DNA of 64,000 nucleotides. It comes from Pseudomonas sp. LRP2-20 (lineage in GTDB: Bacteria; Pseudomonadota; Gammaproteobacteria; Pseudomonadales; Pseudomonadaceae). Positions 35,514-44,308 of this stretch are shown in pieces (position 1 is the first letter of the stretch; each line of letters opens with the position of its first letter). The stretch covers positions 5,156,001-5,220,000 of the forward strand of contig NZ_AP025944.1 of assembly GCF_024349685.1 (NCBI RefSeq). The letters run 5' to 3'. The notes under the pieces are model-generated. The model did no database searches. It worked only from the letters and a program-made list of their open reading frames with translations, and had not been told where the DNA came from. The position numbers were made by a program, and so were the translations under genes.

Positions 35514-37433
35514 ATGAACAGCTGGTTCGCCAACATCAGCGTCAACCTCAAACTCGGCCTGGGCTTCGGCCTGGTGCTGTTTCTAACTGGCCTGCTGGCC
35601 CTGACTGGCTGGACCAGCCTGGGCAGCCTGATCGACCGCAGCAACTGGATGGGCGACATCGGCCAGCTCAACAAGGACCTGACCGACCTGCGCGTGGCGC
35701 GCCTGCAGTACATGATCGCCAATGGCGATGACGCCGCTGCGGCCAACACCCAGGCCAAGCTCGACGCCTTCAGCAAGCAGCAGGAATACCTGGTCACCAC
35801 CTTCACCAGCCCGGCCAACGTCGTGCTGCTCAAGGAGCTGGGGCAGACCATCAGCGAGTACAAGGTGTCGCTGAACAAGATGCGTGCCGGCTACAAGAGC
35901 TCGCTGGCCGCCCGTGACGCCATGAACGTGTCGGCGGCCAAGGCCGATGACGCCATGGAAACCCTCAGCCAGGACGTCATGTCCCGCCCCGAGGCTGACA
36001 GCGTGCGCCTGGCCCAGTACCAGCTGATCAGCAAGGCGCGCCAGCAACTGCTGCAAGTGCGCATCGATGTGCGCGGCTACATCGCCGACAACACCGCCGC
36101 CAACGAGCAGGCCGCCCTGCGTCAGCTGGACAGTGCGCTGGCCGACATCGACAACCTCAAGCGCCAGCTGCCCGCTGAAGCCACCCGCGTACAGCAATTC
36201 GAGCAGTCGGTGCTGGCCTACCGCGATGCCGTGCGCCAATTCCGCGATGCGGTCGCCGCGATCACCGTTGCCCGTGCGGAAATGACCGTGCAGGGTGCCG
36301 ACATCGTCAAGCGCAGCGACGCGCTGTACAAGATCCAGCTCGAACGCCGCGACGCCGAGAGCACCCAGGCACGTAGCCTGCAGACCATCGCCACGCTGCT
36401 GGCGCTGCTGGCGGGCGTGATTGCCGCCGTGATCATCACCCGGCAGATCACCCGCCCGCTGCGCGACACCCTACAAGCCGTGGAACGCATTGCCGCTGGC
36501 GACCTGACCCATGAGCTGCGCGTCACTCGCCGCGACGAAATCGGCGTGCTGCAACAAGGCATCGCGCGCATGGGCACCACCCTGCGCGAGCTGATCAGCG
36601 GCATCCGTGACGGCGTCACCCAGATCGCCAGCGCCGCCGAAGAGCTGTCGGCAGTGACCGAGCAGACCAGTGCCGGCGCCAACAGCCAGAAGATCGAGAC
36701 CGACCAGGTGGCTACCGCGATGCACGAAATGGCAGCCACCGTTCAGGAAGTGGCGCGCAACGCCGAGCAGGCTTCGCACGCGGCCACCGGTGCCGACGAC
36801 GAGGCCCGTGCCGGTGACCGTGTGGTAGGCGAGGCAATCAGCCAGATCGAGCGCCTGGCCGCGGAAGTGCACCGTTCCACCGAGGCCATGAACCTGCTGC
36901 AGCAGGAAAGCCAGAAGATCGGCAGCGTGATGGACGTGATCAAGTCGGTGGCCGAGCAGACCAACCTGCTGGCGCTCAACGCCGCGATCGAGGCGGCCCG
37001 TGCCGGTGAAGCCGGCCGTGGCTTCGCCGTGGTTGCCGACGAAGTGCGTGGCCTGGCCCAGCGCACGCAGAAGTCAACCGAAGAGATCGAAGAGCTGGTG
37101 GCCAGCCTGCAGCACGGTACCCAGCAGGTGGCCAACGCCATGCAGGGCAGCCGCACGCTGACCGACAGCAGTGTCGAGCTGGCGCGCAAGGCAGGTGCTT
37201 CGCTGGAGAACATCACCGGCACGGTGTCGAGCATCCAGTCGATGAACCAGCAGATCGCTGCGGCGGCCGAGCAGCAGAGTGCGGTGGCTGAAGAGATCAG
37301 CCGCAGTATCCTGAACGTGCGAGATGTGTCGGAGCAGACCGCTGCGGCCAGTGATGAAACAGCCGCGTCCAGCGTCGAGCTGGCGCGCCTGGGTGGTCAC
37401 CTGCAGATGCTGGTCAGCCAGTTCCGCGTCTGA
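35514..37433 (+). CDS. mcpS: Chemoreceptor McpS for TCA-cycle intermediates
   Basis: 639 aa methyl-accepting chemotaxis protein. TM1 is at about 13-35, then a large all-helical periplasmic domain (about 36-285, the helical bimodular type), TM2 at about 286-306, a HAMP domain and the cytoplasmic signalling hairpin with tip [19 protein letters not shown]. Length and sequence closely match McpS of P. putida KT2440, which senses malate, fumarate, succinate and related acids. It is monocistronic with an inverted REP pair after the stop. Confidence 0.95.
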   Translation: MNSWFANISVNLKLGLGFGLVLFLTGLLALTGWTSLGSLIDRSNWMGDIGQLNKDLTDLRVARLQYMIANGDDAAAANTQAKLDAFSKQQEYLVTTFTSPANVVLLKELGQTISEYKVSLNKMRAGYKSSLAARDAMNVSAAKADDAMETLSQDVMSRPEADSVRLAQYQLISKARQQLLQVRIDVRGYIADNTAANEQAALRQLDSALADIDNLKRQLPAEATRVQQFEQSVLAYRDAVRQFRDAVAAITVARAEMTVQGADIVKRSDALYKIQLERRDAESTQARSLQTIATLLALLAGVIAAVIITRQITRPLRDTLQAVERIAAGDLTHELRVTRRDEIGVLQQGIARMGTTLRELISGIRDGVTQIASAAEELSAVTEQTSAGANSQKIETDQVATAMHEMAATVQEVARNAEQASHAATGADDEARAGDRVVGEAISQIERLAAEVHRSTEAMNLLQQESQKIGSVMDVIKSVAEQTNLLALNAAIEAARAGEAGRGFAVVADEVRGLAQRTQKSTEEIEELVASLQHGTQQVANAMQGSRTLTDSSVELARKAGASLENITGTVSSIQSMNQQIAAAAEQQSAVAEEISRSILNVRDVSEQTAAASDETAASSVELARLGGHLQMLVSQFRV

Positions 37434-37444
37434 CCTTTAGATAG

Positions 37445-37530
37445 CATTCGCGGGGCAAGCCCGCTCCCACAGGATTACCGCTGCCTTCCGAAGAGCGGTG
37501 AACCTGTGGGAGCGGGCTTGCCCCGCGAAT
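37445..37530. repeat. REP palindrome pair between convergent mcpS and ggt
   Basis: ATTCGCGGGGCAAGCCCGCT and its complement form an 86-bp inverted pair. A smaller ACCGCT/AGCGGT dyad lies inside it. Confidence 0.92.
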
Positions 37531-37553
37531 ACGTCAGCTCCGCCAATGCAGAA

Positions 37554-39221
37554 CTATTTAACGATCATCCCCACCCCACGCCCACGCGGATCCGAAGCGG
37601 TCTCAAGCTGCGCCCCGTTGACCCGGATCGCCTGGATATCGCCCATCTCCCAGCCCTGATCCTCCAGCACATAGCCCATCTTCTTCAGTTCATCAGCCAC
37701 CGGACCGGTCAGCGGCGCGTAGCTGTCGAAGTAGATGGTGTCCTTGGGCAGCAACTGATGGTGCACACGTTGCGCCGCCACAGCCTTCTCCAGCGGCATG
37801 CCGTAGTCATACAGGTTGTTCATCACCTGGAAGATCGAGGTAAAGATTCGCGAACCACCCGGGGTACCGATCACCAGCTCGACCTTGCCGTCGCGGGTCA
37901 TCAGGCTCGGGCTCATCGACGACAGCATGCGCTTGCCCGGCGCGATGGCGTTGGCGTCACCGCCAACCACGCCAAAGGCATTCGCTGCGCCCGGCTTGGC
38001 GCTGAAGTCGTCCATCTCGTCGTTGAGCAGGAAGCCCGCGCCCTTGACTACCACGCCGCTGCCGTAATCGAGGTTGAGGGTGTAGGTGTTGCTGACCGCG
38101 TTGCCCTGCTTGTCGACGATCGAGAAGTGCGTGGTCTGGTGTGGTTCCAGGCCTGGCTTGACCTTGTCAGTCTCGGAAATGGCTTTCGGGTTGACCTGCG
38201 CGGCACGCTTGGCCAGGTAGTCCTTGGCCACCAACTGCTCGACTGGCACTTGGGTGAAAGCCGGGTCGCCGAGGTAATCGGCACGGTCGGCGAACACACG
38301 CTTCTCGATCTCTGCCAGCAGGTGGATGTACTGCGCCGAGTTGTGCGCCACGCCCTTGAAGTCTGCCGCACGGTCTTCCTTGATGCCCAGCAGCTGGGCC
38401 AGGGCTACCCCGCCGGAGCTGGGCGGCGGCGCGGTGTAGACCACGTTGCCGCGCCAGCTCAGGGCCATCGGCTCGCGCCACACGGCCTTGTAGTCCTTGA
38501 GGTCTTCCTTGGTGATCAGGCCCTTGTCGGCCTGCATCTGCGCCACCAGCAGGTCGGCCGTCTTGCCCTGGTAGAACTCGCTCACGCCTTTGTCGGCAAT
38601 ACGCTCGAGGGTCTGGGCCATTTCCGGCTGTTTGAACAGCTCACCGACCTTCATGTTGCCGAAGTAATCGTTGAAGTTGGTCGCCGTCTTGAACATGCCC
38701 TGGGCATCGTTGCGGTACTGGTACTGCTTTTCGGCGACCTTGAAGCCGTTCTTCGCATAGCCGATGGCCGGGGTCAGCAGCTCGCTCCAGGGCAGCTTGC
38801 CGAATTTCTGATGAGCCTCCCACAGCCCCATCACCGTGCCAGGCACGCCGGCGGCGCGCACGCCGACCAGGCTCAGGTTCTCGATCACCTCGCCCTTGTC
38901 GTTCAGGTACATGTTGCGCGTGGCGGCCTTGGGCGCCACTTCGCGGTAGTCGAGGAAATACGGCTTGCCGTCGACGAACAGGGTCATGAAACCGCCGCCA
39001 CCGATGTTACCCGCCTCGGGGTAGGTCACCGCCAGGGTGAACGCCGTCGCTACCGCAGCATCCACTGCGTTGCCGCCCTTCTTGAGAATATCGGCGGCTA
39101 CCTGTGCACCATATTGATCGGGTGCGGCCACCGCGCCGCCTTCCAACGTGGCGGCATAAGCCGAGGAACAGCTCAGGATCGCGGCTGCCAGAGCCAGGTA
39201 CTGGAACGGGACAATACGCAT
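37554..39221 (-). CDS. ggt: Gamma-glutamyltranspeptidase (periplasmic)
   Basis: 555 aa. The signal peptide MRIVPFQYLALAAAILSCSS ends at AYA (about residue 23). The precursor self-cleaves before Thr363 in HQTTHFSIVDKQG to give large and small subunits. The substrate loop SSMSPSLM and GTPGGSRIFT follow. It hydrolyses or transfers the gamma-glutamyl group of glutathione and related compounds. ATG 39221 was chosen because it begins the signal peptide. Confidence 0.95.
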   Translation of the reverse strand: MRIVPFQYLALAAAILSCSSAYAATLEGGAVAAPDQYGAQVAADILKKGGNAVDAAVATAFTLAVTYPEAGNIGGGGFMTLFVDGKPYFLDYREVAPKAATRNMYLNDKGEVIENLSLVGVRAAGVPGTVMGLWEAHQKFGKLPWSELLTPAIGYAKNGFKVAEKQYQYRNDAQGMFKTATNFNDYFGNMKVGELFKQPEMAQTLERIADKGVSEFYQGKTADLLVAQMQADKGLITKEDLKDYKAVWREPMALSWRGNVVYTAPPPSSGGVALAQLLGIKEDRAADFKGVAHNSAQYIHLLAEIEKRVFADRADYLGDPAFTQVPVEQLVAKDYLAKRAAQVNPKAISETDKVKPGLEPHQTTHFSIVDKQGNAVSNTYTLNLDYGSGVVVKGAGFLLNDEMDDFSAKPGAANAFGVVGGDANAIAPGKRMLSSMSPSLMTRDGKVELVIGTPGGSRIFTSIFQVMNNLYDYGMPLEKAVAAQRVHHQLLPKDTIYFDSYAPLTGPVADELKKMGYVLEDQGWEMGDIQAIRVNGAQLETASDPRGRGVGMIVK

Positions 39222-39338
39222 GACACTTCCTTGGTGTTGTTTTTGTTGAGCAGTCAGTAAGGCCGAAGCGCTCTGACTGTGCAATCAAACGTAGGAAGTT
39301 TCGCCGCCTGTGGACAGGATCTGTCGCGTTCAGGCAAC

Positions 39339-40235
39339 TCAGCAAGCGTACATGGCCAGCTTGCGCTGGATGAAATCGAGGAAGCACTGGATGCGCAGGG
39401 CCAGCTGCGTGTTGCGGTAGTACACCGCGTGGATCGGCTGGCGATAGCCGTTGCTGGCCTCGCTCAGCAGCACCTTGAGGCGGCCGGCGCGGATGTCTTC
39501 GTGGGTCATGAAGTGCGACAGGGCGACAATGCCCTCCCCGGCCAGCGCCAGCTGACGCAGGGTCTCGCCACTGGAGGCGATCAGTGCCGGGCGGATACCC
39601 CAGCGGTCACCCTGGGCATGACGCAGAGGCCACTGGTTGAGCGACTCAGGTTGGCTGAAGCCGAGCAGGCAGTGGTTGTTCAGGTCTTCGACCTTTTCCG
39701 GCGTGCCGTAATGCTCCAGGTACTCCGGGCTCGCCAGCACCTGCACCGGGCTGCAGCCGAGCGAGCGGGCATGCAGACTGGAGTCGGCCAGTTCACCGAT
39801 GCGGATGGCCACGTCGGTGCTCTGCTCCAGCAGGTCGATGATCAGGTCGTCGGTGTTGAGTTCCAGCTCGATGCCGGGGTACTGGCGACGGAACTCGCCG
39901 ATCCACGGCAGGATGGCATGCAGCATGAACGGCGCTGCGGCGTTGATGCGCAGGCGCCCGGAGGGGGTCTGGCGATTCATCGACAGGCGCTCTTCCATCT
40001 CGTCCATCTGCTCCAGCACCAGGCGCGCGCGTTCGAGGAAGAAGCGCCCTTCTTCGGTGAGGTCCATGCGCCGGGTGGTGCGGTTGACCAGGGTGGTGCC
40101 GAGCTTGGCCTCCAGGCGTGACAGCGTGCGACTGACGGCCGACGGGGTCTGCCCCATCTGCTCGGCAGCGGCAGAGATCGAGCCGCAGTCGATGACGGCG
40201 ACGAACACCTGGAGTTCTTCGGATCGGGTCTTCAC
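39339..40235 (-). CDS. LysR-family regulator (GTG start)
   Basis: 298 aa. The start codon at 40235 is GTG; the helix-turn-helix covers about residues 5-62 (FVAVIDCGSISAAAEQMGQT start). The co-inducer domain resembles the DsdC/YafC-type group. It lies just upstream of, and in the same direction as, the order mdaB then LysR, with a 30-nt gap, so it may be co-transcribed with mdaB and regulate the mdaB/ygiN pair. Target and effector are unknown. Confidence 0.87.
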   Translation of the reverse strand: MKTRSEELQVFVAVIDCGSISAAAEQMGQTPSAVSRTLSRLEAKLGTTLVNRTTRRMDLTEEGRFFLERARLVLEQMDEMEERLSMNRQTPSGRLRINAAAPFMLHAILPWIGEFRRQYPGIELELNTDDLIIDLLEQSTDVAIRIGELADSSLHARSLGCSPVQVLASPEYLEHYGTPEKVEDLNNHCLLGFSQPESLNQWPLRHAQGDRWGIRPALIASSGETLRQLALAGEGIVALSHFMTHEDIRAGRLKVLLSEASNGYRQPIHAVYYRNTQLALRIQCFLDFIQRKLAMYAC

Positions 40236-40265
40236 TTGAGCGCCTGTGCTTGAACCATGCAGGGA

Positions 40266-40856
40266 TTAGATAGCCTTGCCGAACACCTTGTCCAGATGCG
40301 CCTCATAAGCCGCCAACGCCGCCGGCACATCCGGGCGCTTCATCACATCCACCGCGAGGAAGGTCGGCAAGCCGGTCATGCCGAGGAACTGGTTGGCCTT
40401 GTGGAACGGGAAGTACACCGCATCCACACCTTTGCCCTCGAAGAAGTCCGTCGGGTCATCGAACGCCTGCTGCGGCGCGTTCCAGGTCAGCGACAGCATG
40501 TACTGCTTGCCGTGCACCAAGCCACCGCTGCCGTACTTCTGCGAGTGATCGGAACGGGTACGGCCATCGTTGGCGTAAAGGCTGCCATGGCCGGCGGTGA
40601 AGACATCGTCGATGTACTTCTTCACGGTCCACGGCGCGCCCATCCACCAGCCCGGCATCTGGTAGATGATCACGTCGGCCCAGAGGAATTTCTCCACTTC
40701 GGCCTGGGCGTCGTAACCACCGTCGATGAACGTCTGCTGCACATCGAAACCGGCACGGTCCAGGTGGGCCAGGGCGGCATCGTGGAGGGTCTGGTTGAGA
40801 CGGCCGTCGGAGTGGGCGAACTGTTTGCCGCCGTTGAGCAGAAGGATCTTTTTCAT
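40266..40856 (-). CDS. mdaB: NADPH:quinone oxidoreductase MdaB
   Basis: 196 aa flavodoxin-fold FAD enzyme. KKILLLNGGKQFAHSDGRLN, YQMPGWWMGAPW and SLTWNAPQQAF are MdaB signatures. It reduces quinones by two electrons, protecting against redox cycling. ATG 40856 was chosen at the start of homology. It is divergent from a YgiN-type gene, its known partner in E. coli, where MdaB and YgiN are proposed to form a quinone redox cycle. Confidence 0.92.
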   Translation of the reverse strand: MKKILLLNGGKQFAHSDGRLNQTLHDAALAHLDRAGFDVQQTFIDGGYDAQAEVEKFLWADVIIYQMPGWWMGAPWTVKKYIDDVFTAGHGSLYANDGRTRSDHSQKYGSGGLVHGKQYMLSLTWNAPQQAFDDPTDFFEGKGVDAVYFPFHKANQFLGMTGLPTFLAVDVMKRPDVPAALAAYEAHLDKVFGKAI

Positions 40857-40979
40857 GCTGGCCTCGAAGTTGTCGGTGGCGACCCGAGGCCTGAATGCCT
40901 GTGATCGCGTCATGAAGATGAGGCCGGCAGATTAGAGGTTCGCGGGCACGGGATACAGCCAGCACGGGGCAAAATACAA

Positions 40980-40994
40980 TTGACCTTAAGTCAA
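40980..40994. promoter_or_regulatory. Candidate operator TTGAC-CTTAA-GTCAA
   Basis: A 15-bp interrupted palindrome lies in the 205-bp gap between mdaB and the YgiN-type gene. It could bind the adjacent LysR protein or another redox regulator. It may also include a -35 element. Confidence 0.4.
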
Positions 40995-41061
40995 AGATCG
41001 GAGAGACATTATTGCCTTAGAATCGTTTCACCAACCCTTTGCCCATTGCGAGAACCGATCC

Positions 41062-41376
41062 ATGAGCGAGCAGCACGCATTCATCCTCAAGGCCAAGACC
41101 CGTCCGGAAATGGCCGAAGCCTTCGAAACCCTGTTCCGCGCCTACGTCGAGCCAAGCCGCCAGGAACCGGGCTGCATCGAATACCACATGCTGCGCGACC
41201 AACAGGACCCGAGCCTGTTCGTGTTCTATGAAGTATGGGCCGACAAGGCGGCGCTGGACGTGCACTCGGCACTGCCGCACATGGTCGAGTTCTTCGAAAA
41301 ACGCATGGATTACCTGGAGCGCGACTTCGACATCCAGCCGATCGTGATGCTCAGCGCCTCGTCCGCTAACCGTTGA
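41062..41376 (+). CDS. YgiN-type quinol monooxygenase
   Basis: 104 aa ABM-fold protein. AFILKAKTRPEMAEAFETLF and ELxF-like SLFVFYEVWADKAALDVHSALPHM are typical of YgiN. The proteins are dimers that act on menadiol-like quinols. Its divergent neighbour mdaB supports the pairing. Its last 11 nt overlap the convergent TauE/SafE-family gene. Confidence 0.85.
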   Translation: MSEQHAFILKAKTRPEMAEAFETLFRAYVEPSRQEPGCIEYHMLRDQQDPSLFVFYEVWADKAALDVHSALPHMVEFFEKRMDYLERDFDIQPIVMLSASSANR

Positions 41377-42130
41377 TCAGCAAATGGCCGCCCAGCGCGG
41401 CCAGGCCGATGAAAAAGCAGCGCTTGAACAGCGCAGCGCTGATGCGCTGGCGCAACCACTGCCCGGCGAGCATGCCCAACAGTGCCGGCGCCAGCATCAG
41501 CAACGAAGCCCCCAGCGCTTGCCCACCCAGGGCATCCTGCCCGGCCAGGCCAAGGGCCAGCGCCAGGGTCGAGACCGTGAACGACAGGCCCAGCGCCTGA
41601 ATCATCTCGTCGCGGCTCAGGCCCAGGCTCTGCAGGTAAGGCACCGCTGGCATCACGAATACGCCAGTGGCCGCGGTGACCAAACCGGTCACCAGCCCGC
41701 AGACCGGCCCCCACCACCCTTCCCGCCCCGGCGCCACACGCATGGCCGGGCCTGCCAGCCCGTACAACGCATAGATCACCAGCGCCGCTCCCAACGCATG
41801 CACCGCCCACGGCCCACTGTTGATGCCCAACCAGGCACTGCCAAGCAAGGTTCCAAAGAAGATCATCGCCAGCATCGGCCCGAGCCTGCGCAGCAGCGCC
41901 AGCAGATGCCCTCCAGCAGCGAGCTGCCAGAGGTTGGTGAGCGTCGACGGAACGATCAACAGCGCCGCAGCCTGCGCCGGCGACATAGCCAGCCCCAGCA
42001 GGCCCATGGCGATGGTCGGCAGGCCGAGGCCGATCACACCTTTGACGGCACCGGCCAGCAGGAATGTGATGATCACCAGCAGCGTCAGTGCCGGGCCGAT
42101 GTTCTGGTAGAAAGCGATCAAGGTATTCAT
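41366..42130 (-). CDS. TauE/SafE-family membrane permease
   Basis: 254 aa with about 8 hydrophobic segments and the family motif GAVKGVIGLGLPTIAMGLLGL near the N-terminus and TGVFVMPAVPYLQSLGL near the middle. Members export sulfite, sulfoacetate or similar anions; the substrate here is unknown. The start at 42130 (MNTLIAFY) was preferred; ATG 42139 is also possible. It is divergent from a LysR gene that probably regulates it. Confidence 0.85.
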   Translation of the reverse strand: MNTLIAFYQNIGPALTLLVIITFLLAGAVKGVIGLGLPTIAMGLLGLAMSPAQAAALLIVPSTLTNLWQLAAGGHLLALLRRLGPMLAMIFFGTLLGSAWLGINSGPWAVHALGAALVIYALYGLAGPAMRVAPGREGWWGPVCGLVTGLVTAATGVFVMPAVPYLQSLGLSRDEMIQALGLSFTVSTLALALGLAGQDALGGQALGASLLMLAPALLGMLAGQWLRQRISAALFKRCFFIGLAALGGHLLING

Positions 42131-42208
42131 GGGCGCCATGATGGCGCGCAGCGGCTGGGCTGAAAATCTGCCATATACTCAGCCAGACTCTCGCCAGGAC
42201 AGAGGCAG

Positions 42209-43114
42209 ATGCATTTCGACCTGATCGACCTCCGGCTTTTCCAGCACACCGCCGAGTGCGGCAACATCACTGCTGGCGCCCGCCGCAGCCATCTCTCGCT
42301 GCCGGCGGCCAGTGCGCGCATCCGTGCCATGGAGGCATCGCTCGGCACGTCTTTGCTGGAGCGCAATCGCCGTGGCGTGCAGCCGACGCCCGCCGGGCAG
42401 GCACTGCTGCAACATGCACGGCTGATCGGCCAGCAGGTCGAACGCCTGCAGTTCGACCTGGCCCACTATGCCAAGGGGCAGCAAGGGCAGGTTCGGCTGC
42501 TGTGCAACACCGCGGCGCTGACCGAATACCTGCCGGAACTACTGGCCAGCTACCTTGCCGACAACCCTGGGATCAGTATCGATGTGCAGGAGTTGCCAAG
42601 CCTGCGCATCGTGCAGTCGATCACTCAGGGCATGGCTGACCTGGGCATCATTTCCACCGCAGCGCCCAGCGCGCATCTGCAGACCTTGCCATTTCGCGAT
42701 GATCCGCTGGTGCTGGTGACCCCGTTGGCTCACCCACTCGCCGCAGAGCCCGCGCCGAGCTTCGTCGACTGCCTTGCCCATGGCCATGTCGGGCTGGGGG
42801 CGAACAGTGCCCTGGCGCTGTACCTGGAAGAACAGGCGCTGCGCGAAGGCCAGCGCATGCAGGTACGGGTGCGGGCAGAGGGTTTTGACGGGGTAATACG
42901 CATGGTTGCGGGGGGCGCCGGTATCGGTGTGGTGCCGCTGGCATCGGTGCAGCGCTGGCAGGGGGTGTTGCCGATGCACTGGGTGGCGCTGCGAGAGGAT
43001 TGGGCCAAGCGGCGGTTACTCTTGTGTGCGCGGGATTTTGCCGGGTTACCCGGCTATGCGGCGGGGTTGGTTGAGCGATTGATGCAGCCCCACAGGGAAC
43101 TGCAAGGCCCTTGA
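42209..43114 (+). CDS. LysR-family regulator
   Basis: 301 aa. The helix-turn-helix lies at about 8-60 (LFQHTAECGNITAGARRSHL start) and the effector domain resembles that of regulators paired with TauE/SafE-type permeases. It is divergent from that permease with a 78-bp gap. After the stop, GATGGCTTGCAAAGCAGCCC at 43133-43152 is a remnant of the second REP type. Confidence 0.88.
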   Translation: MHFDLIDLRLFQHTAECGNITAGARRSHLSLPAASARIRAMEASLGTSLLERNRRGVQPTPAGQALLQHARLIGQQVERLQFDLAHYAKGQQGQVRLLCNTAALTEYLPELLASYLADNPGISIDVQELPSLRIVQSITQGMADLGIISTAAPSAHLQTLPFRDDPLVLVTPLAHPLAAEPAPSFVDCLAHGHVGLGANSALALYLEEQALREGQRMQVRVRAEGFDGVIRMVAGGAGIGVVPLASVQRWQGVLPMHWVALREDWAKRRLLLCARDFAGLPGYAAGLVERLMQPHRELQGP

Positions 43115-43158
43115 GCCCAGCGCGAGGCCCGCGATGGCTTGCAAAGCAGCCCCGTTGC

Positions 43159-43566
43159 TCAATGCGCGAGCGCCAGCTCTCGCAGGGCGGCCGACGCTAG
43201 AAATCCGGAGCGAGAGGCATATCGATGGTCACGCTTCACTTTTTCATCGATTCGCTGCAGCAGGTTTTCCGGCAGTGTTGCGTTAAACCTTACGGCCTTC
43301 CCCAGGTACGGCGTAACATCGAAATCGACGACAGCCCAGACCCCACCGGCATACTCGGGATTCGCCACATGGACGTCGACTTCCTGCGCTTGCGGAAGCG
43401 CTTCGTTATCTGCAACCAAGCCTTCGAAATGAAGCGCCAATGCTTCCTGAACGTTCTCCAGTGCCTGGGCGACACTCCCTCCAGCAGAGAAACAGCCTGG
43501 TACATCGGGAATGGTCACGCCGTAATCCGATTCGGCGTCCTTGTGCAATACGACCGGAAATTTCAT
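43159..43566 (-). CDS. hicB: HicB antitoxin
   Basis: 135 aa. The N-terminal RNase-H-like HicB fold (FPVVLHKDAESDYGVTIPDVPGCFSAG) is followed by a C-terminal ribbon-helix-helix with FNATLPENLLQRIDEKVKRD, the DNA-binding part. It should neutralise HicA and repress the operon. Its ATG overlaps the last codons of hicA. The partner hicA is frameshifted, so the antitoxin may be orphaned. Confidence 0.9.
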   Translation of the reverse strand: MKFPVVLHKDAESDYGVTIPDVPGCFSAGGSVAQALENVQEALALHFEGLVADNEALPQAQEVDVHVANPEYAGGVWAVVDFDVTPYLGKAVRFNATLPENLLQRIDEKVKRDHRYASRSGFLASAALRELALAH

Positions 43567-43789
43567 AGCGCGTCTCCACTGCTGTTTGAGCTATCGAAGC
43601 CACTGCACTGCTTCAAGCCAGCTTGCTTCAGGATGCTGTGTACGGTGCCTTTGGGCAGATCGCTCTTGGGGTGAGGAACTGTCACCCGTCCTTTCTTGAT
43701 CGGATGCCTGAACTGATATGGCTGCCCTTCACCTCGACTTCATACCACCCATCCGCCTCAATGAGCTGGATCACTTCACGACTGCGCAT
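43563..43789 (-). pseudogene. hicA: hicA toxin gene broken by a one-base deletion
   Basis: The start gives MRSREVIQLIEADGWYEVEVKGSH as in HicA mRNA interferases, up to catalytic His24. The frame then runs into TGA after 12 more codons. Shifting the frame by one restores YQFRHPIKKGRVTVPHPKSD and the rest, ending at the TGA that overlaps hicB. The span is 227 nt, one short of a multiple of three. A T appears lost next to 43717-43718. Otherwise the gene is intact, so the loss is recent or a sequencing error. Confidence 0.85.
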
Positions 43790-43811
43790 TCACCCTTCCT
43801 TCGGCAGTCGA

Positions 43812-43826
43812 TGTGTATCATACACA
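43812..43826. promoter_or_regulatory. Candidate HicB operator
   Basis: TGTGTAT-C-ATACACA is a perfect 15-bp palindrome 23 bp before the hicA start, where a HicB ribbon-helix-helix dimer would bind. A further dyad AGTAAG-N6-CTTACT lies at 43900-43917. No gene is seen between 43790 and 43962. Confidence 0.6.
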
Positions 43827-43946
43827 CCGAATTAACCAAAACGAAGCGCAGTACACACCATGCACACTTCAGGTGACCATCGGATGTTTCGGGCCGCCGA
43901 GTAAGCTTCTACTTACTGCCCTGTAGGAAACCAACCTTCCTAGCCT

Positions 43947-43963
43947 ATACCCCCAGGGGGTAT
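43947..43963. promoter_or_regulatory. CsoR-type palindrome ATACCCCC-A-GGGGGTAT
   Basis: A perfect 17-bp palindrome abuts and slightly overlaps the stop codon of the RcnR-type gene. It resembles type 1 CsoR-family operators (TACCCN4GGGTA), not the RcnR type. No promoter-proximal gene is obvious nearby. Confidence 0.5.
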
Positions 43964-44238
43964 CACTTCAGATAAGACCGCAACAAAGCCGCCACCTTGT
44001 CCGCCTCTTCCTGCCGTTCCTCGGCGCTCAGCCCTTCCGCCACCAGGTGCTCGCGGATGTGCCCTTCCATGACCTCGGCCATCAGCCCGTTCACCGCGCC
44101 GCGCACGGCGGCGATCTGCTGGAGGATCGCCAGGCAGTCCTTGTCCTGCTCCAGCGCCGTCTCCAGAGCGGCGGCCTGGCCTTTGATCTTGCGCACCCGG
44201 GTCAGCAGTTGCTTCTTGCTCTTGATCGTATGTGCCAT
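43963..44238 (-). CDS. dmeR: RcnR/DmeR-type nickel-cobalt sensor
   Basis: 91 aa all-helical CsoR/RcnR-family repressor. The Ni/Co ligands known for RcnR are all present: His3, Cys35, His60 and His64. FrmR and CsoR lack this full set. It is divergent from a DmeF-type exporter across 70 bp, with an RcnR-type operator at 44262-44276. Metal binding should release repression of the exporter; this is inferred from the residues and context. Confidence 0.88.
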   Translation of the reverse strand: MAHTIKSKKQLLTRVRKIKGQAAALETALEQDKDCLAILQQIAAVRGAVNGLMAEVMEGHIREHLVAEGLSAEERQEEADKVAALLRSYLK

Positions 44239-44261
44239 TCGCTTTCACACCACGCTAGGTA

Positions 44262-44276
44262 TACTGGGGTATAGTA
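44262..44276. promoter_or_regulatory. RcnR-type operator
   Basis: TACT-GGGGTAT-AGTA matches the RcnR operator type (TACT-G-tract-N-AGTA). It lies 24 bp before the dmeR start and 33 bp before the dmeF start. Confidence 0.6.
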
Positions 44277-44308
44277 TATTTCTCGACATTCCGGGAGCAT
44301 GATAAACC

